A stretch of DNA of 64,000 bases from an uncultured Gemmiger sp. (GTDB taxonomy: Bacteria; Bacillota; Clostridia; Oscillospirales; Ruminococcaceae), in assembly GCA_947631565.1 (NCBI GenBank), contig CANRLV010000003.1:1-64000 (forward strand), in the 5' to 3' direction. The notes below the pieces were generated by a model, which made no database searches, was not told where the DNA came from, and worked only from the letters and a program-made list of their open reading frames with translations. Positions within the stretch are counted from its first letter, which is position 1. Each line of letters begins with the position of its first letter. Positions 6,232 through 14,816 of this stretch are shown here, piece by piece. A program made the translations under genes and the position numbers.

Positions 6232-8721
6232 ATGGCCGAGCAAACCGAAAACACGCTGCCGCAGGACGCCGGCGAGGAGACCTTTGTCTACATAGACCCG
6301 CAGGCCATCGAACGGCTGGGCCGGCTGGGCCGGGCCGCCGCCGGGCGTGAGGACGCCCACCGCGCGCTGCTGGCCCGCGCCGAGGACGGGGATCTCGACG
6401 CCATGTTGGGCCTTGCGCAGGACTACCAGACCGGCAGCGGCACCGCGCGCGACGAGCACGAGGCCTTTTTGTGGCTGACGCGCGCCGCCGACGGCGGGCA
6501 CCTGGCGGCCCGGCACGAGCTGGCGATGTGCTGGCTGACCGGCACCGGCACCGACAAGGACCCCGCCCGCGGCGCGGCCCTGCTGGCCGAGAACGCCGAG
6601 GAGGGCGTGCTCGCCTCGGTGTGTATGCTGGGCGTCTGCTATGAGTTCGGCGACGGCGTGCCCGAGGACAAGGGGCGCGCCGTGACCCTGTACGCCGAGG
6701 CCGCGCAGCAGGGCTTTGCCCGCGCCCAGTGTAACCTAGGCATATGCTGTTACCACGGCATCGGCACGGCGCGGGACCCGGCGGCCGCCGTGCGCTGGTT
6801 CACGCTGGCGGCGCGGCAGGGCCATCCCCGCGCCCAGGTGCTGCTGGGCGTCTGTTACGAGAACGGCTACGGCGTGGAAAAGGACGCCGCCAAGGCCGTC
6901 GCCTGCTACCGCGCCGCGCGCGAGCGGGGCTACGTCGACGCTTCCTGCGCGCTGGGTGTGTGCTACTATAACGGCATCGGCGTGAATCGGGACCTTGCCA
7001 GGGCCGCCGCCCTGTATGAGGAGGGCGCCCGCCGCGGCGACGCCCGCGCCGCCCTGCTGGCCGGCGAATGCTATGAGCACGGCGACGGCGTGGACGCTGA
7101 CCCCGTGCAGGCGGCGGCGATGTACACGCTGGCGCACGAGCACGGCAGCGCCGCCGGCTCCTGCGCGCTGGGTGTGTGCTATGAGTTCGGCACCGGCGTG
7201 GAGACGGACAAGGCCCGCGCCGCCGAGCTGTATCGCGCGGGGGCCGAACGGGGCAACGCGGCCGCACAGTGCAACCTGGGCTTTTGCTATCTGCAGGGCA
7301 TCGGCGTGGCGCGCGACCCGGCGAAAGCCATCCCGTGGCTCGAGAAAGCCGCCGGGCAGCACTATCCGCGCGCGATGGGCCTGCTGGGGGACTGTTATTC
7401 CTACGGCCGCGGTACGGCGCAGGACCACGCCAGGGCCGCCGAGCTGTACACGGCCGCCCACAACCTGGGCTACCCGAACGCGACCTGCTCGCTGGGGTTG
7501 TGCTACGAGATGGGCCACGGCGTGCCGATGAACAAGCAGCGCGCCGCCGAGCTGTACCGCGCGGCCGCCGAACAGGGGCTGGCGCAGGCGCAGTGCAACC
7601 TTGGGTTTTTCTATTACCTGGGCATCGGCGTAAAGGAAGACAACGCCGAGGCCTTCCGCTGGTTCAGCAAGGCTGCCGCGCAAAACTACCCGCGCGCGCA
7701 GTTTTTTGCCGGCGAATGCTATGAGCTTGGCTATGGCGTAGAAAAGGATGTTGGCAAGGCCTTCCAATACTACACCGCCGCCCACGAGGGCGGCTACCGT
7801 GACGCCGCCTGCGCGCTGGGGCTCTGCTATGAGACGGGCGAGGGCGTGGCGATGGACAAAGCGAAAGCCGTCGAGCTGTACCGCGAGGGCGCCCGTGCCG
7901 GGCACGAGCGCGCCCAGTGCAACCTGGCCTTTTGCTACCTGCAGGGCATCGGCACCGAGCGCGACGCCAAACGGGCGGTGCGCTGGCTGCGGCAGGCCGC
8001 CGAGGGCGGCAGCAGCCGCGCCATGTGCCTGCTGGGCGAATGCTACGAGGACGGCACCGGCGTGGAGCGCGACTACGCGCTGGCGGCCGAGAACTACCGG
8101 GCGGCGGAAAAGGCCGGCAACGCCCGCGGCGCCTGTCTGCTGGGGCTGTGCTATGAAATGGGCCGCGGCGTCGGGAAAGACACCTTAAAGGCCGTAGAGC
8201 TCTACCACAAGGCGGCCGAGCAGGGCCTGGCGATGGCGCAGTGCAACCTGGGTTACTGCTTTTACGCGGGCATCGGCGCGGCGCAGGATTACGGCCAGGC
8301 GGTGCGCTGGTTCCGCAAGGCTGCCGAGCAGGGCCAGCCGCGCGGGCAATTTTTGCTGGGGCAATGCCTTGAAAACGGCAGCGGCTGTGTGGCCGCCCCC
8401 GCCGCCGCGGCCGAATGGTACCGCAAGGCCGCCGAAAAGGGCTACAGCCCCGCCCAGTGCGCGCTGGGCGAGCTGTACGCAGCCGGGCAGGGCGTCGGCA
8501 AGGACCCGGCTGCCGCGGTCGAATGGTACCAAAAAGCCGCCGACCGCGGAGACGGGCGTGCGCTCTGGCTGCTGGCCGGCTGCTATGAGCACGGTGCCGG
8601 CGCCCCGCGCGACAAAAAGAAGGCGCTGGCGCTCTACCGGAAAGCGGCCGACGCCGGCTATGAAAAGGCCGGGAGCGATGTAAAACGGCTGCAAAAGAAG
8701 TCCTGGTTTTTACCGAACTGA
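6232..8721 (+). CDS. Large Sel1/TPR-like repeat protein
   Basis: 829-residue soluble protein with no signal peptide or membrane segment. After about 55 residues it consists of 21 complete Sel1-like repeats of about 36 residues (pattern A-x-C-x-L-G-x-C-Y-x-x-G-x-G-V-x-x-D-x-x-K-A) and one partial repeat, forming an alpha-solenoid for protein-protein contacts. Most repeats carry two cysteines, unusually many. From repeat 8 to 19 the repeats fall into a fixed three-type order (S-C-A-L-G-type, A-Q-C-N-L-G-type, P-R-A-Q-type). The ATG at 6232 follows AAAAAGGAG; the frame above it is htpG terminator sequence. It lies alone between two terminators. Partner and role unknown; an adaptor or scaffold is the usual guess for Sel1 proteins. 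Confidence 0.9.
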   Translation: MAEQTENTLPQDAGEETFVYIDPQAIERLGRLGRAAAGREDAHRALLARAEDGDLDAMLGLAQDYQTGSGTARDEHEAFLWLTRAADGGHLAARHELAMCWLTGTGTDKDPARGAALLAENAEEGVLASVCMLGVCYEFGDGVPEDKGRAVTLYAEAAQQGFARAQCNLGICCYHGIGTARDPAAAVRWFTLAARQGHPRAQVLLGVCYENGYGVEKDAAKAVACYRAARERGYVDASCALGVCYYNGIGVNRDLARAAALYEEGARRGDARAALLAGECYEHGDGVDADPVQAAAMYTLAHEHGSAAGSCALGVCYEFGTGVETDKARAAELYRAGAERGNAAAQCNLGFCYLQGIGVARDPAKAIPWLEKAAGQHYPRAMGLLGDCYSYGRGTAQDHARAAELYTAAHNLGYPNATCSLGLCYEMGHGVPMNKQRAAELYRAAAEQGLAQAQCNLGFFYYLGIGVKEDNAEAFRWFSKAAAQNYPRAQFFAGECYELGYGVEKDVGKAFQYYTAAHEGGYRDAACALGLCYETGEGVAMDKAKAVELYREGARAGHERAQCNLAFCYLQGIGTERDAKRAVRWLRQAAEGGSSRAMCLLGECYEDGTGVERDYALAAENYRAAEKAGNARGACLLGLCYEMGRGVGKDTLKAVELYHKAAEQGLAMAQCNLGYCFYAGIGAAQDYGQAVRWFRKAAEQGQPRGQFLLGQCLENGSGCVAAPAAAAEWYRKAAEKGYSPAQCALGELYAAGQGVGKDPAAAVEWYQKAADRGDGRALWLLAGCYEHGAGAPRDKKKALALYRKAADAGYEKAGSDVKRLQKKSWFLPN

Positions 8722-8747
8722 GCGCCGCCTGCCATAAATAAAATGGA

Positions 8748-8797
8748 GCATCCGCCCCACGCACACCGCAAGGTGCACACGGGGCGGATGCATTTTT
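8748..8797 (+). terminator. Bidirectional terminator between convergent genes
   Basis: GCATCCGCCCC (8748-8758) pairs with GGGGCGGATGC (8781-8791) followed by A and five T. On the minus strand the stem is followed by TCCATTTTATTTAT, so it can also serve the convergent SGNH gene. Confidence 0.85.
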
Positions 8798-8808
8798 GCA
8801 GCAGAAAA

Positions 8809-9765
8809 TCAGTCATAGCTGGTCACCAGCCCGGCCAACAGGCCGGTGTCGGCCTGATAGCGGGCGATGACGGCGGCGAAATCCTCCATCGTGGTGTCGG
8901 CAAAACTAAAGTGGATGCCATCCGGCTCAAAATCGGCGGCCGGGTAGCGGTACACGTTGGTAAAATAGGCGCTGTACTGCTCATACAGCCCCTGCGCGCG
9001 GAACGCCTGCTCCAGCGCGGCCAACGTTTGGCTGCGCCCGTCGGTGTCCGACAGCGGCGCGCACAGCAGGTGGAAATCCGCCCCGTGCGCGTCGCACAGG
9101 GTCTGGATGTAGCGCAGGCTGTCCACGGAAAGGGGCGGCAGCGGTCCGGCCGGGGGCTCCGGCACACGCCGGGCGACCGCCTGCAGCGTCAGCTTCTTGA
9201 CCAAAGGCGAGGCCTCGGTCAGGCGTGCCAGCGCGGGGTGCATGAGCCAGCCGTAGGCGGCGTGCAGCTCCTCGCGCGCCGCCGCGCTGAAGGCGGGCAG
9301 CAGGCCGGTCAGCGTGAAGGGAACGGCCACATACTGGTAGCCGTGGCGGCCGTCAAAGCCGCGGGCAAAGGTCTCGGGAACGACCACCAGATACACGTCC
9401 GCGGCGTCGGGATGGTTTTGCAAAAACTGCTGTACCAGCACGCTGTAGCCGGCCAACGTGACGGCGGCGTTGCTGCCGTCGATGCGGTAGGCGGTGTTGC
9501 ACAGCGAGAAGGGGTCAAACACCTGCGCGCACACGCTGTCGCCGACGATCAGCGCCGTCGCCCCGTCCTGCGCCTGCACGTTGGCGATGTGCGGCAGGAC
9601 CTCCTCGGCCGCCGCCGAGGTCACATACCCGGCGCTGTCCGTCAGGACCAGCAGCGGGGTGCGCAGCGGTTCTTTGGCCGAAAGCAGCAGGACCCCGCCA
9701 AACAGCAGCAGCACGGTCAGGCAGAACGCGGCGATGCGCAGCAAAAAACGCGGCAAAGGCTCCAC
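8809..9765 (-). CDS. SGNH-type acyl-transfer partner protein (AlgJ/DltD-like role)
   Basis: About 318 residues with an N-terminal membrane anchor (residues ~8-30, A-F-C-L-T-V-L-L-L-F-G-G-V-L-L-L) and an extracytoplasmic SGNH fold: G-D-S nucleophile motif in I-V-G-D-S-V-C-A-Q and the C-terminal D-G-I-H-F-S with the D-x-x-H catalytic pair. It follows the MBOAT gene by five bases, the arrangement seen for AlgI/AlgJ and DltB/DltD pairs, so it probably completes O-acylation of a surface polymer outside the membrane. The start is uncertain: GTG at 9763-9765 abuts the G-rich ribosome binding site, whereas TTG nine bases further in (9754-9756) has better spacing. No dltA or dltC is nearby. Confidence 0.75.
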   Translation of the reverse strand: MEPLPRFLLRIAAFCLTVLLLFGGVLLLSAKEPLRTPLLVLTDSAGYVTSAAAEEVLPHIANVQAQDGATALIVGDSVCAQVFDPFSLCNTAYRIDGSNAAVTLAGYSVLVQQFLQNHPDAADVYLVVVPETFARGFDGRHGYQYVAVPFTLTGLLPAFSAAAREELHAAYGWLMHPALARLTEASPLVKKLTLQAVARRVPEPPAGPLPPLSVDSLRYIQTLCDAHGADFHLLCAPLSDTDGRSQTLAALEQAFRAQGLYEQYSAYFTNVYRYPAADFEPDGIHFSFADTTMEDFAAVIARYQADTGLLAGLVTSYD

Positions 9766-9770
9766 CCCCC

Positions 9771-11177
9771 CTAAAACTGTGCGTAGTAAAACGCGGCGGC
9801 GTTGCCGCCCACCGCACGGCAGGCAAACAGCAGCACCAGCACCGCCAGCCCGGCCAGCCCGGCAAAGCGCACGGCGCCCGGCAGCGCGCGCAGGGCACGG
9901 GCCGGGTCACGGCCGGCGCCCTCCTCCCGTTCGGCAAACAGCGCCCAGGCCCCGGCCGCCGCCCATGCGGCCAGCACGGCGGCCCATTCGGTCCTGGCAA
10001 GGCCAAGGGTGAGCAGCGTGCCGTCAAACAGCGCGGCGGGTGCGAACGCCGTCAGGATGCGGCCCAGGATGGCAAAGGCCGCCGCCAGGCCCGGGGCACG
10101 GAAGAACAGCCATGCCAGGTCCACCAGCACGAACACGCCGAGCCGCCGCAGCCAGCGCCGCTTTGGCGCCGTGGCGGGCAGCAGGTCCGCCGCGATCTGG
10201 TACACGCCATGCAGCAGCCCCCAAAACAGGAACTGCAGGCCGGTGCCGTGCCACAGCCCGCTGACAAGGAAGGTGAGCACCAGATTGCGCCAGCGGCGCG
10301 CGCGGCCCTGCCGGCTGCCGCCCAGCGGGATGTAGATATACCGCTGCAGCCAGCCGGACAGCGATATGTGCCAGCGCCGCCAGAAATCCCGCAGGCTCAC
10401 CGCCAGATAGGGGCGGGCGAAATTGCGCTCCAGCCGGATGCCCAGCACGGCCGCGGCGCCGACAGCGATGTGGCTGTAGCCGGCGAAATCATAATACAGG
10501 CTGAACGCGTACAGCACGGTGGCCAACGCCAGCACACAGCCCGGCTGCTGTGCGTAGCTGCCGTAGGCGCCGTCGACAAAAACACGCAGCGTATCGGCCA
10601 GAATCAGCTTTTCGGCATAGCCGCACAGCATGGTGACGAACCCCGCCTGCAGCTGCTGCGCCTGTGGCCGGGCACCGCCGTCCAGCAGCGCGTCCAGCTG
10701 GGGAGCGAACGCGTCATAGCGGCCGATGGGGCCGCTGAGCAAACGCGGGAAAAAGGTCGTGTACAGCGCGTAGCGCAGCAGATTTTTTTGCGCCGGGATG
10801 CGGCCCCCGTACACATCCGCCAGGTAGCCGGCCGCCTGCAGCGCATAGAAGGCGAGCCCGACCGCCGGCACCGGCGAGAAGGCCGGCGCCGCCGCCAGCA
10901 GCTTGCGGGCGAACAGCCAGCCGGCGCTGCCGGCCAGCCCCAGCACGAGCCATGCCCGCCGCCGGCCGGGCGCGGCGGCACGCTCCACCTGCAAAGCGCA
11001 CAGCCAGGTCAGCAGCGTCACCCCGCACAGCGCCGCCAATGAGGCCAGCCCGAAGCTGGCCATGTACAGCACATCGGCCGCCAGCAGCACCCACGCGCGC
11101 AAGGAGCACGGCGCCAGCCAGAACAAAAAGGCTGCCGCCGCAAAAAAGAACAGGAACCCCCACGAGACAAACGACAT
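9771..11177 (-). CDS. MBOAT family membrane O-acyltransferase
   Basis: 468-residue polytopic membrane protein of the membrane-bound O-acyltransferase family. The hallmark histidine is in L-V-S-G-L-W-H-G-T-G-L-Q-F, preceded by the conserved R-D-F-W-R-R-W-H-I-S-L-S-x-W-L-x-R-Y-I-Y segment with its second histidine, as in AlgI, PatA and DltB. It should carry acyl groups across the membrane to modify a cell-surface glycan or teichoic acid. The ATG at 11175-11177 follows AAAGGA by ten bases; the longer frame upstream runs through the promoter. Forms a two-gene operon with the SGNH partner. The exact polymer cannot be told from sequence. Confidence 0.88.
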   Translation of the reverse strand: MSFVSWGFLFFFAAAAFLFWLAPCSLRAWVLLAADVLYMASFGLASLAALCGVTLLTWLCALQVERAAAPGRRRAWLVLGLAGSAGWLFARKLLAAAPAFSPVPAVGLAFYALQAAGYLADVYGGRIPAQKNLLRYALYTTFFPRLLSGPIGRYDAFAPQLDALLDGGARPQAQQLQAGFVTMLCGYAEKLILADTLRVFVDGAYGSYAQQPGCVLALATVLYAFSLYYDFAGYSHIAVGAAAVLGIRLERNFARPYLAVSLRDFWRRWHISLSGWLQRYIYIPLGGSRQGRARRWRNLVLTFLVSGLWHGTGLQFLFWGLLHGVYQIAADLLPATAPKRRWLRRLGVFVLVDLAWLFFRAPGLAAAFAILGRILTAFAPAALFDGTLLTLGLARTEWAAVLAAWAAAGAWALFAEREEGAGRDPARALRALPGAVRFAGLAGLAVLVLLFACRAVGGNAAAFYYAQF

Positions 11178-11242
11178 GGTAGCGTTATCCTTTACACAAA
11201 ACGGGCCCGCCGCAGCGGGCGCCACAAGCATTACCGCCGTAC

Positions 11243-11251
11243 AGTATACCA
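11243..11251 (-). promoter_or_regulatory. Extended -10 promoter of the MBOAT operon
   Basis: On the minus strand TGTGG precedes TATACT (complement of 11243-11248), about 65 bases before the MBOAT start codon. No convincing -35 hexamer, which is usual for extended -10 promoters. Confidence 0.5.
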
Positions 11252-11283
11252 CATTCCGCCGCCGAATACCATAGCGCGGCGGC

Positions 11284-11323
11284 AAAAAGTGCGGTGCCGC
11301 CGGTCCCCCCGGCGGCACCGCAC
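11284..11323 (-). terminator. Terminator of the nucleoside transport-pdp operon
   Basis: A perfect 15-bp stem, GTGCGGTGCCGCCGG (11289-11303) against CCGGCGGCACCGCAC (11309-11323), followed on the minus strand by five T (11284-11288). It lies 11 bases after the pdp stop. Confidence 0.92.
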
Positions 11324-11333
11324 CGCATTTTTA

Positions 11334-12656
11334 TCAGAAGGTCTCGACGCCGTCGGCGGTGACGCGCGCATAGATCAGCGGCGGCTCGGCCGGTTTTTCC
11401 GGCCCGATGACAAGGCCGGAACGGTAGGTCTCCTCGGCGACCGGGAACAGCCCCGGGTCGCTGGCATGGAAGGTGGCCAGGCTCTCCCCTGCCCTGACCG
11501 CGTCGCCGAGCTTTTTGTGCAGGACGATGCCGGCGGCCGGGTCGATGGTGTCCTCCTTGGTCAGGCGGCCGGCGCCCAGGCTCACGCTGGCCGCGCCGAT
11601 GCGCTCGACGTTGTTTTCGACGATGTACCCGTCGGCGGGGGCGGTCAGCTCGTAGCTGTACGCCGCCTGCGGAAGTTTGGCCGGGTCCTTGAGGGCCGCG
11701 ACGTCGCCGCCCTGGGCGGCGAACATCTGGCAGCATTTCTCGAACGCCGAGCCGTCGTCGATGGTTTTTTGCGCCAGCGCGCGGCATTCGGCCAGCGTGC
11801 CCTTACCGGCCAGCACCAGCATATTGGCGGCCAGCTGCAAGCAGACCTCGGTCAGGTCGGCCGGGGCGCGGCCCTGCAGCACGGCCATGCTCTCGGCCAC
11901 CTCGAGCGCGTTGCCGATGTTGTGGCCCAAGGGCTTGTCCATATCGGTGATGATCGCCGCCACCCTGCGCCCGTTGGCCGTGCCGATGGCCACCATCTGG
12001 CGGGCCAGCTCGACGGCGTCGGGCAGGTTTTGCATAAAAGCGCCGGAGCCCATCGTCACATCGAGCAAAATGGCGTCGGAGCCGGCAGCCAGCTTTTTAC
12101 TCATGATGGAGGAGGCGATCAGCGGCAGGCAGCCAACGGTGGCGGTGACATCACGCAGTGCATACAGCTTTTTGTCGGCCACGGCGATGTGCCCGCTCTG
12201 GCCGATGACCGCCAGCCCGATGCGGTTGACCTGGGCGAAAAACTGCTCCTGTGTCATCTCGGTGCGGGTGCCGGGCACGGCCTCCATCTTGTCGATGGTG
12301 CCGCCAGTATGGCCGAGGCCCCGGCCGCTCATCTTGGCCACCTTGACCCCGCACGCCGCCACGATGGGCGTGATGACGAGGGTGGTCTTGTCACCCACAC
12401 CGCCGGTGGAGTGCTTGTCGGCCTTGACGCCGGCAATGGCGGACAGGTCCACCATGTCGCCGCTGTGGGCCATGACGTCGGTCAGGGTGGCGGTCTCTTC
12501 ATCGGTCATGCCGCGCAGGTAGATGGCCATGAGCAGGGCGCTCATCTGGTAGTCGGGCACGGTGCCCGCCACATAGCCGCCGATGGCAAATTCCAGCTCG
12601 GCGCGGCTCAAAACGCCGCCGTCGCGCTTTTTGGCGATGATATCGTACATTCGCAT
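11334..12656 (-). CDS. pdp: Pyrimidine-nucleoside phosphorylase
   Basis: 440-residue enzyme that splits uridine and thymidine/deoxyuridine with phosphate to base and (deoxy)ribose 1-phosphate. The family signature is complete: K-A-D-K-H-S-T-G-G-V-G-D-K near residue 80-92 (phosphate and base binding), S-G-R-G-L-G-H-T-G-G-T-I-D-K near 110-123, and I-A-S-S-I-M-S-K-K. The C-terminal alpha/beta domain is full length. ATG at 12654-12656 follows AGGAG by seven bases. It is the last gene of the ABC nucleoside importer operon, 79 bases after the second permease, so imported nucleosides are broken down directly. pdp and deoA cannot be separated with certainty, but the Gram-positive context favours pdp. 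Confidence 0.93.
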   Translation of the reverse strand: MRMYDIIAKKRDGGVLSRAELEFAIGGYVAGTVPDYQMSALLMAIYLRGMTDEETATLTDVMAHSGDMVDLSAIAGVKADKHSTGGVGDKTTLVITPIVAACGVKVAKMSGRGLGHTGGTIDKMEAVPGTRTEMTQEQFFAQVNRIGLAVIGQSGHIAVADKKLYALRDVTATVGCLPLIASSIMSKKLAAGSDAILLDVTMGSGAFMQNLPDAVELARQMVAIGTANGRRVAAIITDMDKPLGHNIGNALEVAESMAVLQGRAPADLTEVCLQLAANMLVLAGKGTLAECRALAQKTIDDGSAFEKCCQMFAAQGGDVAALKDPAKLPQAAYSYELTAPADGYIVENNVERIGAASVSLGAGRLTKEDTIDPAAGIVLHKKLGDAVRAGESLATFHASDPGLFPVAEETYRSGLVIGPEKPAEPPLIYARVTADGVETF

Positions 12657-12682
12657 GGCTGTTCTCCTGTTTTGTAAGCAGG

Positions 12683-12711
12683 CCGGGGCGGCCGCTGTGC
12701 GGCCGCCCCGG
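12683..12711 (-). other. GC-rich hairpin between permease gene and pdp
   Basis: Perfect 13-bp stem (12683-12695 with 12699-12711) and a 3-base loop, without a T run. In the transcript it would sit between the permease stop and the pdp ribosome binding site. It is more likely to stabilise processed mRNA ends or slow polymerase than to terminate. Confidence 0.6.
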
Positions 12712-12735
12712 CGTATGGGTTTTGCAAATGCGCCT

Positions 12736-13674
12736 TTAACGGCTGCCCTTGTCGTAGGGGATGCCCTCGGCCTTGGGGGCGCGGGAGTTCTGCGAGGTGA
12801 AGGCCAGCACCACCAGCGAGACGATGTAGGGCATCATGTTGTAGACGGTGCCGGGGATGTTGAGCGCGTAGAGGAAGCCGATGCCGAAGTACACGTTGGA
12901 CAGCGCCCGGAACAGCCCGAACAGCAGCGCCGCCAGGGCGATGCGCTGGGGCTTCCACTGGCCGAAGATCATGACGGCCAGCGCCAGGAAGCCGAAGCCG
13001 GCGACGCCGTTCTCGAACTTCCACTCCGACACGCCGGCGAGGATGTAGCAGATGCCGCCAAGGCCCCCGTACACGCCGGAGATGAGCACGCCGGCCCAGC
13101 GCATCTTGTACACGTTGATGCCGACGGAATCGGCCGCCTGCGGGTGTTCACCGCAGGCCATCAGGCGCAGGCCGAACTTGGTCTTGTACAGCACCACATA
13201 GGCGACGATGAGCGCGATGACGGCGATGAGCATGAACCAGTTGAATTCAAAGCGGCCGATGGTGATGATGAAGCTGCTCTTGGGCCCGCCGTACTGGATG
13301 ACCGAGGACACGTCGTCGGGGTTGACGGCGGTGTTCATCGCCTTGACAAAGACGGTGGCGGCTGCCGTGGCCAGCATATTCATGGCCGTGCCGACGATGG
13401 TCTGGTCGGCCTTGAAGTTGATGCAGGCCACGCCCAGCAGGCAGGAATAGCCCATGCCGAAGAGGATGGCGCCCAGCAGCACGGCCGGCACCATGAGGAT
13501 GGCCGGCAGCCCGGGCCAGAAGCGCATGACCAGCGCACCGCCCAAGGAGCCCAACACCATGATGCCCTCAAGGCCCAGGTTGATGACGCCGGAATGCTCG
13601 GCAAAGCAGCCACCCAGGGCGACCAGCAACAGCACCGAGGAGAAGATGAGTGTGTATTGCAGCAGCAGCAACAT
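12736..13674 (-). CDS. Nucleoside ABC transporter permease (second subunit, NupC/YufQ type)
   Basis: 312-residue inner-membrane permease with about eight to nine hydrophobic segments, of the branched-chain-amino-acid/ribose type fold used by BmpA-dependent nucleoside importers. Recognisable parts are G-C-F-A-E-H-S-G-V-I-N-L-G-L-E-G near the N-terminus, the G-A-x-x-A family motif region L-G-G-A-L, and M-A-C-G-E-H-P-Q-A-A-D-S-V-G-I-N in the cytoplasmic loop that touches the ATPase. Its ATG (13672-13674) overlaps the stop of the first permease as TAATG, so the two are translationally coupled and probably form the heterodimeric channel. Confidence 0.88.
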   Translation of the reverse strand: MLLLLQYTLIFSSVLLLVALGGCFAEHSGVINLGLEGIMVLGSLGGALVMRFWPGLPAILMVPAVLLGAILFGMGYSCLLGVACINFKADQTIVGTAMNMLATAAATVFVKAMNTAVNPDDVSSVIQYGGPKSSFIITIGRFEFNWFMLIAVIALIVAYVVLYKTKFGLRLMACGEHPQAADSVGINVYKMRWAGVLISGVYGGLGGICYILAGVSEWKFENGVAGFGFLALAVMIFGQWKPQRIALAALLFGLFRALSNVYFGIGFLYALNIPGTVYNMMPYIVSLVVLAFTSQNSRAPKAEGIPYDKGSR

Positions 13675-14816
13675 TACGCCTCGCCTCCTTTCACGTTTTC
13701 CTCACCTGGCGCGGCCTTTGCCTTCCGGAGCTTTTTCTCCTCGCTCTTGGCCAGGCCGGTGTTGACGGCGTACTTGATAAAGAACACGAAGCCGCACAGG
13801 TAGATGATGATGGAGGAGATCAAATCAGAGATCTGCGAGGAGTACATCGTCAAATCGACGTAGGCGCCGCCGTTGGTGATGTGCTGGATAAAGTAGGAGG
13901 AGAGGATAGCGCCCAGCGGGTGCAGACCGCCCAAAAAGGCGGCGGCAATGCCGTTGAAGCCCATGCCCGGCACGCTGGACTGGGTGACGGACCACTGCTC
14001 GTAGTCGGTCTGGTAGAGGAAAGCCCCGGCCAGCGCGGCCAGCGCCCCGGCGATGATGAGCGTCAGGATGATGTTGCGTTTTTCGGCCATGCCGGCGTAC
14101 TTGGCGGCGTTCTTGTTGTTGCCGGTCGCCTTGAGCTCATAGCCGAGCTTGGTCTTGTTGAGCAGCACCAGGATGACGATGGCCAAAATGACCGCCAGCG
14201 GGATGGCGATGGTGATGTACTGGTTCCCGTTGAACAGCTTGTCCAGCCCGAAGGAGGGCAGGATGGCCTGCGGGGCGTCGCTGGCCAGGTGCAGCGTGTA
14301 GGGACTGGTGGGTTCCTTGACCTGCGAGAGCAGCATATTGGTCAGGTACAGCCCGATCCAGTTGAGCATGATGCCGGAGATGACCTCGTTGACGTTGCAG
14401 TAGGCCTTGAGCAGGCCGACCGCGGCGCCGAACACGGCCCCCGCCGCCACACTGAGCAGCAGGCAGGGCAGCCAGCCCCAGTGCAGCGCCAGCGCGCCGT
14501 ACAGGCACGCGCAGCTGCCGGCCACGAACTGCCCGGCCACGCCGATGTTGAACAGACCGACTTTATAGGCGAACAGCACGCTCAGCGAGCACATAAGCAG
14601 CGGCGCCGTCTTGACCAGCGTGTTGGCGAAGTTTTTCAGCCGCAGATTGGCGCGCGAGGAGTTCATGAAGTTTTTGATGACCGCCAGAATGGAATCCGCC
14701 GCGCCGGCCGGGTTGATGCACAGCAACACGATGTAGCCGAGCAAAAGCCCCAGCAGCACGCACAGCAGCGAGGCCAGCAGCGACTGCACGGCATCGTTTT
14801 TCAGTATCTTTTTCAT
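13674..14816 (-). CDS. Nucleoside ABC transporter permease (first subunit, NupB/YufP type)
   Basis: 380-residue membrane permease with a longer N-terminus than its partner. Seen features: an N-terminal membrane segment at about residues 15-35, the family motif region A-Y-K-V-G-L-F-N-I-G-V-A-G-Q-F, and the ATPase-coupling loop G-Y-E-L-K-A-T-G-N-N-K-N-A-A-K-Y-A-G. The C-terminal tail is short and lysine-rich. Start ATG (14814-14816) overlaps the ATPase stop as ATGA. Works with the second permease, the ATPase and a BMP-type lipoprotein to import nucleosides. Confidence 0.88.
   Translation of the reverse strand: MKKILKNDAVQSLLASLLCVLLGLLLGYIVLLCINPAGAADSILAVIKNFMNSSRANLRLKNFANTLVKTAPLLMCSLSVLFAYKVGLFNIGVAGQFVAGSCACLYGALALHWGWLPCLLLSVAAGAVFGAAVGLLKAYCNVNEVISGIMLNWIGLYLTNMLLSQVKEPTSPYTLHLASDAPQAILPSFGLDKLFNGNQYITIAIPLAVILAIVILVLLNKTKLGYELKATGNNKNAAKYAGMAEKRNIILTLIIAGALAALAGAFLYQTDYEQWSVTQSSVPGMGFNGIAAAFLGGLHPLGAILSSYFIQHITNGGAYVDLTMYSSQISDLISSIIIYLCGFVFFIKYAVNTGLAKSEEKKLRKAKAAPGEENVKGGEA

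Noticed and set aside
12683-12711. Terminator between the permease gene and pdp
   Set aside because: The stem is strong but has no T run, and a proper terminator follows pdp, so the genes are probably cotranscribed.
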